IMG/VR virus record: IMGVR_UViG_3300021963_000350
Coordinates: 1-36,318 of that record
Source: a virus
Strand: one strand, 5' to 3'
Length of the DNA: 36,318 bases
Shown here one piece after another: positions 25,232 through 32,616 of this stretch; the stretch's first letter is position 1; every line of letters begins with the position of its first letter. The position numbers were made by a program, and so were the translations under genes. The notes beneath the pieces were generated by a model. It ran no database searches. It was given only the letters and a program-made list of their open reading frames with translations, and had not been told where the DNA came from.

Positions 25232-25720
25232 ATGCCAGAAGTATTAGAGTTTGATAAAATGTTCTATACCAACTTTGAACCAAAGTTAGGTAACAGATTT
25301 ATAATGGAAATCGACGGTATAGAATCATATATGATAAAAACGGCTAACAGACCAACTTTCACTTCGGAAGTAGTTGAATTGGACCATATCAATGTAAAAA
25401 GAAAGATTAAAGGTAAATCCACTTGGGATGATGTAACTATCACTCTTTATGACCCAATTGTACCATCAGGTGCACAGCAAGTTATGGAGTGGGTTAGACA
25501 ATCACATGAATCTTTAACAGGTAGAGATGGATACGCAGCTTTCTATAAGAAAGATATTACTTTCTATTTGTTAGGACCAGTTGGTGATAAAGTTGAACAA
25601 TGGACTCTTAAAGGAGCATTCATTTCTTCAGCAAACTTCGGCGAATTGGATTGGGCTTCAAATGACCCATTATCAATAGAATTAACTTTAAGCTATGATT
25701 ACGCAATTCTTGAGTACTAA
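25232..25720 (+). CDS. Tail tube protein, gp19-like
   Basis: 162 residues, almost the length of T4 gp19 (163). It has the family pattern: an N-terminal FEPKLGNRFIMEIDGIESY, a middle VTITLYDPIVPSGAQQVMEW, and a C-terminal beta block SANFGELDWASNDPLSIELT. It forms the hexameric rings of the inner tube beneath the sheath. It sits between sheath and tail chaperone genes and is followed by a strong terminator. Confidence 0.95.
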   Translation: MPEVLEFDKMFYTNFEPKLGNRFIMEIDGIESYMIKTANRPTFTSEVVELDHINVKRKIKGKSTWDDVTITLYDPIVPSGAQQVMEWVRQSHESLTGRDGYAAFYKKDITFYLLGPVGDKVEQWTLKGAFISSANFGELDWASNDPLSIELTLSYDYAILEY

Positions 25721-25754
25721 TCTCTAATTGTAAAATTTAAAATAGTGATTTTTT

Positions 25755-25786
25755 AAAAGGGGGTAGATTTTCTACCCCTTTTTTAT
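25755..25786 (+). terminator. Intrinsic terminator after the tube gene
   Basis: Stem GGGGTAGA (25760-25767) with TCTACCCC (25771-25778), extended outward by G-T and A-T pairs, loop TTT, T-tail to 25784. It separates the abundant sheath/tube products from the chaperone and baseplate genes. Confidence 0.93.
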
Positions 25787-25817
25787 TTGACAAAAATTTA
25801 TTTTATATATACTTATA
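25786..25817 (+). promoter_or_regulatory. Possible host-type promoter of the tail chaperone gene
   Basis: TTTGACA begins at 25786 and would give a TTTG -33 element. A TACTTATA string at 25810-25817 lies 20 bases after TTTG and partly fits TAnnTTTG. This gene lacks a TATTTATA motif. The match is imperfect and the region is simply AT-rich, so confidence is low. Confidence 0.35.
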
Positions 25818-25842
25818 TATAAACAACAATTTAGTTATTATT

Positions 25843-26655
25843 ATGGAACAACAAAACGTAGAACAACAAGTTACACGAGGATTAGGAAATACGCAACAAC
25901 CAAAAACATTTCCTTTCCCAACAGAAGTTATTACTCTACCATCTAAAGGATTGGTTTACCCTGAAACATCTCCATTAGCAAAAGGAGAAATCACAATTAA
26001 ATTAATGACAGCAAAAGAAGAAGATATTCTTACTTCGCCTAATTTAATTAAAAAAGGAATTCAATTAGATAAATTATTGGAATCCATTGTGGTAGAGCCA
26101 GGTGTTAACATCAATGATTTGGTAATTGGTGATAAAAATGCTATTTTGATTACATCTCGTATATTAGCATTTGGACCTGAATATGTGGCTAAAATTGTTG
26201 ACCCATTCGATTCGGAAGAAGTTGAAGTTAGTATAGATTTAACTCAAATAAAAATAAAAGAAATAGATGAGTCTGTATTAAACAGACAAAATGAATATAG
26301 TTTTGTTTTACCTATTTCAAAAACACCAATCAAATTCAAATTATTGACTCACGGTGATGAAATTGCAATTAATAAAGATGTGGAAGCATCTCAAAAAACT
26401 CTAAAAACATCAAATGAAATTACAACAAGATATAGAAGAATGATTGTTGAAGTTGATGGTAATAGGGAGTTTGGATATATTAGTAATTTTGTATCTAATA
26501 GATTATTAGCAGGAGATTCAAAGGCTTTGAGAAAAGAAGTATCTAAAATTACGCCTGATTTAGACCTTAAATTTGACTATACATCCCCAATAACAGGTGA
26601 AACGGAGGCACTAAGAATTCCCTTTGGGATTGGGTTTTTTTATCCTGCCGACTAA
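25843..26655 (+). CDS. Tail assembly chaperone / baseplate protein, gp26-like (frameshift donor frame)
   Basis: 270 residues of the T4 baseplate (gp26-like) family. The recognisable part is the N-terminal block: FPFPTEVITLPSKGLVYPET, then KGEITIKLMTAKEEDILT, LDKLLESIVVEPGVNINDL and GDKNAILITSRILAFG. In phages of this type the protein is part of the tape measure/baseplate hub assembly machinery. It ends GIGFFYPAD. Just before the stop, at 26632-26642, lies GGG followed by seven T, where ribosomes could move into the overlapping frame of the next segment. Most product would be the 270-residue form, a minority the extended form. No TATTTATA motif precedes it; the tube terminator does. Confidence 0.85.
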   Translation: MEQQNVEQQVTRGLGNTQQPKTFPFPTEVITLPSKGLVYPETSPLAKGEITIKLMTAKEEDILTSPNLIKKGIQLDKLLESIVVEPGVNINDLVIGDKNAILITSRILAFGPEYVAKIVDPFDSEEVEVSIDLTQIKIKEIDESVLNRQNEYSFVLPISKTPIKFKLLTHGDEIAINKDVEASQKTLKTSNEITTRYRRMIVEVDGNREFGYISNFVSNRLLAGDSKALRKEVSKITPDLDLKFDYTSPITGETEALRIPFGIGFFYPAD

Positions 26656-26860
26656 TTACTCGGTCACTCTCCATCAAAAGATTTTTCAGATGGTTTATTA
26701 TGCTAATGGTGGATTTAATTGGCATGATGTTTACTATATGCCTATTAAACTTAGAGAGTTCTATTATAAAGAGCTTGCAAAGGCTAAAGATTCTGAAAAA
26801 GAACAAATGGATGCAGCAACTCGAAAATCCAATTCATCTTCTAAAGTAAGAAGAAGATAA
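26615..26860 (+). CDS. Tail chaperone C-terminal extension expressed by frameshift (acceptor frame)
   Basis: Open frame bounded upstream by a stop at 26612-26614 and overlapping the gp26-like gene by 41 bases. It encodes ILPTNYSVTLHQKIFQMVYY, NGGFNWHDVYYMPIKLREFY and a Lys/Glu-rich tail ending SSKVRRR. The 'GGFxWxDVYxMPxxLRxFY' pattern recurs in the second part of T4-like tail chaperones. There is no convincing start: TTG at 26624 has no initiation context, and the first ATG (26689) would cut into the conserved part. Expression as a fusion with the upstream frame is therefore the best reading. The role by analogy with lambda G-GT is to coat the tape measure during tail assembly. Confidence 0.72.
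   Translation, partial: EFPLGLGFFILPTNYSVTLHQKIFQMVYYANGGFNWHDVYYMPIKLREFYYKELAKAKDSEKEQMDAATRKSNSSSKVRRR
26632..26642 (+). other. Probable programmed frameshift site (GGGTTTTTTTA)
   Basis: Seven consecutive T (26635-26641) preceded by GGG and followed by A, 14 bases before the zero-frame stop and inside the 41-base overlap of two frames. tRNA-Phe on TTT (26638-26640) can re-pair perfectly after +1 (26639-26641) or -2 (26636-26638) movement. Either gives access to the downstream frame, with fusion products of 338 or 339 residues. A -1 move would not reach that frame. Confidence 0.7.
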
Positions 26861-26874
26861 TTAATAAAATTGTT

Positions 26875-26884
26875 TATATTTATA
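26875..26884 (+). promoter_or_regulatory. TATATTTATA motif, candidate late promoter
   Basis: Full 10-mer ending 21 bases before the ATG at 26906. It overlaps the in-frame TTG-initiated extension of that gene, which argues for the ATG as the true start. Confidence 0.6.
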
Positions 26885-26905
26885 CATAAACATAATAGAA
26901 AAAAT

Positions 26906-27172
26906 ATGTCAAAAAAAAGAATGTTAGTAGAGCTCGCTTTATTTGATAAATTAGTAGGTTCATTTTTTAAAGCTAAGGGCGATAATAAAGAAGAAGAATG
27001 GATTTCTAAAATAAGAAAAACAAATCCACAACTTGCTGATTTATGGGCAAAATGGGATGCTGATATGAATCGAGTTTTAGCAATAGGTAAACAAGGTGTA
27101 GAGAAATTTACAAAAGATTTACCAAAAGAAAAAGAGTCTAATATTGATAGAATCATTAGACAATACAATTAA
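26906..27172 (+). CDS. Small helical protein before the tape measure gene
   Basis: 88 residues starting MSKKRMLVELALFDKLVG. It is mostly helical and basic-acidic mixed, with no membrane segment, and I do not recognise it. An upstream in-frame TTG (26870) would add 12 residues encoded by the TATATTTATA motif region and is rejected in favour of the ATG. Its position between the frameshifted chaperone and the tape measure suggests another tail-assembly chaperone or a hub component. Residues 38-50 (RKTNPQLADLWAK) form the most distinctive helix. Confidence 0.65.
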   Translation: MSKKRMLVELALFDKLVGSFFKAKGDNKEEEWISKIRKTNPQLADLWAKWDADMNRVLAIGKQGVEKFTKDLPKEKESNIDRIIRQYN

Positions 27173-27194
27173 TTCAACACATCTCTAAGTTTTA

Positions 27195-30100
27195 ATGGCT
27201 AAAAGTACAGTAAAACAGGACCAAGCCGCTTTAGGTAAAGAATTTGACTCACTTTCTAAATTGCAAAATGAGTGGGATAAACTATTGGATAAAAAATCTA
27301 AAGGTAAAAAATTCGATGAAGAGAGATTAAAACAATTAGAGAAAGAATTCGGTACATATAATAAATTAGCTGGTAAAGTAGATAGAATAGCTGATACTTT
27401 TAATTCTTTAAATAAAAATGTAGCCGAACACAACAAACGTTTAGAAGATTCGATAGAAAATTACGATGATATGGATGATGCTTTAACAAGCATTGGAAGT
27501 AGAATCGGTAAAAATGATGCTGCATATCAGGGTATAAACAAAAAGATTGAAAAATCTAAAGAAGCATTAGGACAAATATCTTCAATTTTACAAGGGCAAA
27601 ATCAATTAAACGAAAGACAGGAAGGAAACATTCTAAAAGCAGCCGAATCTTATAAAGGATTTTTGGTTGATGTTGCCGATGCCAGTAAAAAAATAGACCA
27701 AGGAAACATATCGCAACAAGAATACAATCAAATCATAAAAGAGAGTTATGAAAATTTAACCGGAATGGTTGATTTGATTGATGATTCTACTGAAGCCGGA
27801 AAACAATTGAAAGCACAATTTCAGGCTATGGCTCAGGAGAGTAAATCGTTCTATGATGCATCTATGAAATCTCTTGGTGCAACTCAAAAATTAGATGACA
27901 TAATGGGTTCATTCAGCGGTATTCCTGCTATGGGTGAATTAAATACATTATTAAAAACTAATATAAAAGACACAGTTGCATTTAAAGCAGCTGTATTCGC
28001 ATTAGGTGCAGCATTGGGCAAAGCGGCAATGGATTATTTTGGCGCTCCAATTAAAACTGCGATGGAGCAGTATAAACAAAGTGAACAAAATAGAATTGAT
28101 ACTGAAGCTAATATTGGTAAATTGCAAATAGATGCACAATCTATACCAAAACAAATTGAACAAGAAAGATTAGAGAATAGAATCAATTCAGAAGGTGAAA
28201 TTGCTAGATTACAACAAGAAGCAGCATTCGCAGGAGCCAAAGCGGCTATTCAATTTAGCGCTCAAATGCAGAGTGGAGCAGCCGCATTTGAAAGAGCAGC
28301 AAAAACTGCATTGTTTGGTAACAAAATTGGTTCAGTAGGGTATGGTGCAGCACAATTACAATTAGCAGGAATTAGTGCAGACCAAATAGCTAGTGGAATG
28401 GAAGCAGCATCAGCTGCAACAGGTAGAATGCCATCTGCAAGAGTTGGTGCAGATATGGCTATTATGGCTGAAAGAACAGGTGCATCGGTTGATAATATAG
28501 CATCAATCAATGAGATGTTCCAAAGAATGGATGGCGTATCGGAATCAACTGCTATGAACCTTTCCGAAGGTTTAAGAAATATGGCTGACCAAGCTAAGAT
28601 TGGATTGGGTGGATTGATGAGAGAAATTGCAGATGCATCTAAAGATGCACTATCATATCAGATTAAATCTGGTCCTGCTTTAGCAAAGCAAGTAGCATAC
28701 GCACAATCATTGGGAGTTAGTTTCGGAGATATAGCTAAGGCTGGTAAGAGTATGGTTATGAACTACAAAGATAGTATCAAAAACGAAATGCAATTATCAG
28801 CTATGTTAGGTAAGAACGTAGACCTATCAGAAGTTAGAGCTAAGTTTGCTAGTGGTGATACCGCTGGTGCTATGGAATCATTAAAAGCACAAGGATTAGA
28901 CCCTGCTCAAATGGATATGTTCCAGCAAGATGCGCTATCACAGGCATTAGGTGGAATGGATTTGAGTTCTTTACAAAAAATAGCAACAAAACAAGGAGCG
29001 CAAGTTGGTGGATTAAAAGCTGGTAATGCTGGAGCAGGTAATCAGGATTTCTTATCAAGAACTCAAGCAGCAGAAAGTGCATTAAATCAAAAACAAACAT
29101 CTATATCCGCACAAACAGCTATATTAGATGCTCAACTATCTCAAAAAATTGCCGATTCTTATTTAGCATCTGGAGATTATCAAAAGTTAAAAGAAAACCA
29201 AAACAAAGCGGCACAAGAAGCTGAGAAATTGGCAGGTGCTATGAATGAAGCTTGGATTAAAAGTGATGCATTTGCTAAACAAATGACGGAAAGTACAAAA
29301 TTAGGATTTGTAACCGGATTATTAGAAAATATTGTATCAGGTATAGCAATGCTATTAGGCGGAACTATATTAAGTAAGATGATGGGTGGAGGTGGACTTA
29401 TGAAATCCATTGGTGGAATGATACCTGGATTAGGTGGAGGAGGAGCAACCGCAGCATCTGCAGCATCAGCCGCACCTGCAGCTATGGGAGCAGGAGGACC
29501 AGGCGCCGCACCAACCGCAAGACCTGCTGGAGGCGCAGGAGGTGGTGGATTTACAAAAGGATTAACTGATTCAGTTAAAAATACATCAAAAGTAATACAA
29601 AGTGTAATCAAAGAATTAGGCGCTGTTTTAAAAACAGGTGTGGATATGATTATGCAGATTGTAAATAAAATGGCATCGGGAGTTATGACCGCTTTTAATA
29701 CGGTAATGAATGGATTATCAAAAGCATCATCAACGTTACCAACTATTTTAGGTAATTTAGGTAAAGCCGTTGGTGCTTTCTTTAGCGGAATGACTACGGG
29801 GTTAACAACATTTGCTATGGCTATGGCAGCTCCAACACCATTATTTGGATTGCCTGTTGGATTAATTGTAGTTGGTATGGCAATGGGGTTAGCTCAAGCA
29901 TTATCAATAGCTGGCCCTGGTATTCAAAAATTAACACCACTATTATTAGGTTTAGCATCTATAATTGGTGATACCTTTGTGAAGGTATTACAAACCGCCG
30001 GTCCTATTATAAAAGAAATATTTAATGGAATTGCAACCGTTATTAATTCTATGGGTAATGCGGTATCTACTATAATAAATTCAATCACATCAAGTATATC

Positions 30101-30650
30101 TGGCTTATCATCATTAGACCCGGTTAAAATGTTAGCAGTAGCAGGTGGTATTGCTGCTATGGCTGGTGCAGTTGCGTTGTATGGTGGCGCTAGTATATTA
30201 GGTGCAATTGGTAGTTTCTTTGGAGGTAGTGTATTTGATGACTTAAAAGATATATCGTCATATGCAGACCCAATAATGGCAACAGCCGTAGCAGTAGATG
30301 CATTAGCAAACGCATTTGATAGATTAAGTTCTATCGATGTATCATCTTTAAAGGATATTCCTTGGGGTGATATGGAAGATTTTGCATCAGAAGGTGGTAA
30401 ATTTGTATTAGCATCATCGGGTGGTGGAAGTTTTGCACTTTCAAAAGAAACTACCGATAATATTAAAAAAATGGCTACGAATACCGAAGTGATGGCTAAA
30501 TTAAATAATACCATCGCAAAATTATTAAAAGAAGGATTCTTTGGTACTGAATCATCTACAATGAAATTATATATAGATGGTAAAGATGTTTCTACTTCTA
30601 TGAAACGTTATCAATCTAACACACAAAATCAGGACCCAAAGAAGAAGTAA
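27195..30650 (+). CDS. Tail tape measure protein
   Basis: 1151 residues that set tail length and line the tube. N-terminal about 250 residues are charged and coiled-coil (EFDSLSKLQNEWDKLLDKKS). A middle Ala/Gln-rich helical part follows (GAAQLQLAGISADQIASGME). A Gly/Ala/Pro-rich linker lies at about 732-785. Hydrophobic segments lie at about 703-730, 866-904 (PLFGLPVGLIVVGMAMGLAQ) and 978-1010 (MLAVAGGIAAMAGAVALYGG). Hydrophobic segments in the C-terminal half are usual for tape measures that insert into the host membrane at DNA ejection. Size, position after the chaperone pair and composition make the call secure. T4 gp29 has 590 residues, so a longer tail than T4 is expected if the length rule holds. 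Confidence 0.9.
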   Translation: MAKSTVKQDQAALGKEFDSLSKLQNEWDKLLDKKSKGKKFDEERLKQLEKEFGTYNKLAGKVDRIADTFNSLNKNVAEHNKRLEDSIENYDDMDDALTSIGSRIGKNDAAYQGINKKIEKSKEALGQISSILQGQNQLNERQEGNILKAAESYKGFLVDVADASKKIDQGNISQQEYNQIIKESYENLTGMVDLIDDSTEAGKQLKAQFQAMAQESKSFYDASMKSLGATQKLDDIMGSFSGIPAMGELNTLLKTNIKDTVAFKAAVFALGAALGKAAMDYFGAPIKTAMEQYKQSEQNRIDTEANIGKLQIDAQSIPKQIEQERLENRINSEGEIARLQQEAAFAGAKAAIQFSAQMQSGAAAFERAAKTALFGNKIGSVGYGAAQLQLAGISADQIASGMEAASAATGRMPSARVGADMAIMAERTGASVDNIASINEMFQRMDGVSESTAMNLSEGLRNMADQAKIGLGGLMREIADASKDALSYQIKSGPALAKQVAYAQSLGVSFGDIAKAGKSMVMNYKDSIKNEMQLSAMLGKNVDLSEVRAKFASGDTAGAMESLKAQGLDPAQMDMFQQDALSQALGGMDLSSLQKIATKQGAQVGGLKAGNAGAGNQDFLSRTQAAESALNQKQTSISAQTAILDAQLSQKIADSYLASGDYQKLKENQNKAAQEAEKLAGAMNEAWIKSDAFAKQMTESTKLGFVTGLLENIVSGIAMLLGGTILSKMMGGGGLMKSIGGMIPGLGGGGATAASAASAAPAAMGAGGPGAAPTARPAGGAGGGGFTKGLTDSVKNTSKVIQSVIKELGAVLKTGVDMIMQIVNKMASGVMTAFNTVMNGLSKASSTLPTILGNLGKAVGAFFSGMTTGLTTFAMAMAAPTPLFGLPVGLIVVGMAMGLAQALSIAGPGIQKLTPLLLGLASIIGDTFVKVLQTAGPIIKEIFNGIATVINSMGNAVSTIINSITSSISGLSSLDPVKMLAVAGGIAAMAGAVALYGGASILGAIGSFFGGSVFDDLKDISSYADPIMATAVAVDALANAFDRLSSIDVSSLKDIPWGDMEDFASEGGKFVLASSGGGSFALSKETTDNIKKMATNTEVMAKLNNTIAKLLKEGFFGTESSTMKLYIDGKDVSTSMKRYQSNTQNQDPKKK

Positions 30651-30670
30651 TCCATAAATTTTCTTAAAGG

Positions 30671-30679
30671 ATATTTATA
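30671..30679 (+). promoter_or_regulatory. ATATTTATA motif upstream of the baseplate genes
   Basis: Ends 20 bases before the ATG at 30700. It would drive the tightly spaced group 30700-35314 (gaps of 9, 3 and 4 bases). Confidence 0.57.
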
Positions 30680-30699
30680 GTAAATAGAATTACTATCAA

Positions 30700-32304
30700 A
30701 TGCCAAGTATCTTAGATTTATTTAAACAAGCAAACGCAAATGGTGAGGTCACTATGTGGAATGGTGATGCTCAAAACAAAGGTTTGGGTGGCAAGATAAT
30801 GGATTTTGTAAAAGCAGAAATTAATCCAAAAGGACCAAGAGTTTTGTTTTACAAAAAATTAGTAACACCACCATTAATCTATGGTACAGAAACCCCACGT
30901 ATTTCGTTAAAAGGAACTGTTGACCCACCGAGAAGTTTAGCAACTAAATCGGCAAGATACAACGAAGACCCGCTTAAAAAGGCTCCCGTAAGTTTAGGTT
31001 CACTATTAGGAGGTTCAGCAAATAGACCTTCGGATACTATATTTGAAAAGAAAGATGGAGCACCCGTTACAAAAGGAACGTTGCCCGCATCTGTTGGTGA
31101 CCATTCTGCAATACGTTATGCAGTAGAACCTAATACCGATTACTATATAAGTAAAACTCCGATGGGGCCAAATGCACTTTCGGGTGTATTAAAGGGTGAT
31201 TTAAATCAAATGGCGGGAAAAGCTATTGGTGCGGGAATAGGAGCAGCTAAAAAAGCAATAGGTAAAGCTGTTACAAATTTAGTCACTAAGAAAAGAAAAA
31301 AAGGACAGAAGGGACCAAAAACACCATCCGATAAAGCTGATAAATCAGGCAAACTATATGGTGGCGGAACTAAAAAATCAAAAACAGGCAATCTGGCGGA
31401 TGGTAACGTTAAAAATTCCGATTATTTAACAAGCTATACGGGTAAAATTCCAACCGGAGTGATAGAGAGAAAGGGGGATTATATAAAAGTAGATGATATA
31501 AATGCACAATTATTAAGAACTCCTTATTTCAAAGATGATACTACTTTAAGAGATACATTAAATACAAAAAAAGTAGCAACACCATATATCAAAATAAAAC
31601 CATATGGTAAAGATTACTCGATGGTATTCCCCGCTAGCATAACAGGATTGACAGAAAGTGTAACACCTGAATGGAATCCATTTAAGTATGTTGGTTCGCC
31701 TTATAACACATATAGATATAATGGTGTAGAGAGAACAATATCTTTTGAATTTAAATTATATTATTTAGATGAAGAAACTAAATATTCAATGATTAGTAGT
31801 TTAAATTCATTAAAAGAATTGGCATTTCCATATAATGAAGTATCTTATTTAAAATATGGTGATAAAGATGTTGCTTTAAGTTTTTCTCCTAATTTAATAG
31901 AATTGAGTATAAATGGATATTATAAAAACATATTTGGATTCATAACACAATTGGAATTTTCAATAGATGATACGACAAGTTGGGCAACTACCAGACCTAA
32001 TATGGATTCAGCAGTAGAAAGTATAAATGGGTTATATCCAACTGTTATAAATGTATCCTTTGGTATGACTGTAATTGAGAACCATAATATAACCGATGGT
32101 AAAACTACAAAAGTTATAAGATATAACTTTGATGGAAGAGATAATTACACATTATCTATGAAGATGGAAGGATTACCTGAAAAAGATTCAGAAAAAATTA
32201 ATGCAGTTATTAAGCAATTGATACTTACACCACCAAAAGTTACAGCAGAAGATATCGAAGACCCGGTAGTTGAAGAAAATTCGGATGCTATAACTCCAAA
32301 ATAA
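30700..32304 (+). CDS. Baseplate / tail-tube initiator-like structural protein
   Basis: 534 residues. The C-terminal half contains a pattern I associate with T4-like baseplate proteins next to the tube: MVFPASITGLTESVTPEWNP, then GSPYNTYRYNGVERTISFEF and YSMISSLNSLKELAFP. This region looks like a tube-like beta domain plus helix, so a gp48/gp54-type tube-initiator role is plausible. Residues 173-206 are cationic and amphipathic (GKAIGAGIGAAKKAIGKAV followed by TNLVTKKRKKGQKGPK), followed by a Lys/Gly-rich linker, and look like an insertion. The next genes (LysM, hub) follow at 9- and 3-base gaps. The exact T4 counterpart is uncertain. Confidence 0.6.
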   Translation: MPSILDLFKQANANGEVTMWNGDAQNKGLGGKIMDFVKAEINPKGPRVLFYKKLVTPPLIYGTETPRISLKGTVDPPRSLATKSARYNEDPLKKAPVSLGSLLGGSANRPSDTIFEKKDGAPVTKGTLPASVGDHSAIRYAVEPNTDYYISKTPMGPNALSGVLKGDLNQMAGKAIGAGIGAAKKAIGKAVTNLVTKKRKKGQKGPKTPSDKADKSGKLYGGGTKKSKTGNLADGNVKNSDYLTSYTGKIPTGVIERKGDYIKVDDINAQLLRTPYFKDDTTLRDTLNTKKVATPYIKIKPYGKDYSMVFPASITGLTESVTPEWNPFKYVGSPYNTYRYNGVERTISFEFKLYYLDEETKYSMISSLNSLKELAFPYNEVSYLKYGDKDVALSFSPNLIELSINGYYKNIFGFITQLEFSIDDTTSWATTRPNMDSAVESINGLYPTVINVSFGMTVIENHNITDGKTTKVIRYNFDGRDNYTLSMKMEGLPEKDSEKINAVIKQLILTPPKVTAEDIEDPVVEENSDAITPK

Positions 32305-32313
32305 TTTTAAAGT

Positions 32314-32613
32314 ATGAGTAGATATACAAGTAGTGAAGTATTAAAAAGAAAAGATTCTAAAAAACAATATTTAGAATCTACAATATATCCGATAGTTAAA
32401 CCATCGGATACGGATTTGTATATTATATCAGAAAAAGGAGATAGATTGGATTTATTGGCTAATAAATATTATGGTGACCAAACTATGTGGTGGATAATAG
32501 CAACGGCTAATAATATAAACGATGCTACTTTTTATGTAGAGCCGGGTATTCAATTAAGAATACCAACGGATACAGCTAAAGTGTTGAGTGATTTACAAAA
32601 TATAAATAAATAA
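32314..32613 (+). CDS. LysM-domain baseplate wedge protein, gp53-like
   Basis: 99 residues. Residues 35-86 form a LysM-type domain: LYIISEKGDRLDLLANKYYG, then MWWIIATANNIND and a closing PGIQLRIP. Small LysM proteins of contractile tails (T4 gp53 and the Afp7-type injection-system proteins) join the hub or tube to the wedge. No signal peptide is present, so a structural rather than cell-wall-secreted role is likely. It is coupled between the tube-initiator-like gene and the hub gene. Confidence 0.75.
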   Translation: MSRYTSSEVLKRKDSKKQYLESTIYPIVKPSDTDLYIISEKGDRLDLLANKYYGDQTMWWIIATANNINDATFYVEPGIQLRIPTDTAKVLSDLQNINK

Positions 32614-32616
32614 GTT

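Noticed and set aside
26870-26905. TTG start extending the small protein before the tape measure by 12 residues
   Set aside because: The extension is encoded by the TATATTTATA motif and its flanks. The ATG at 26906 has the usual A-rich leader and spacing.
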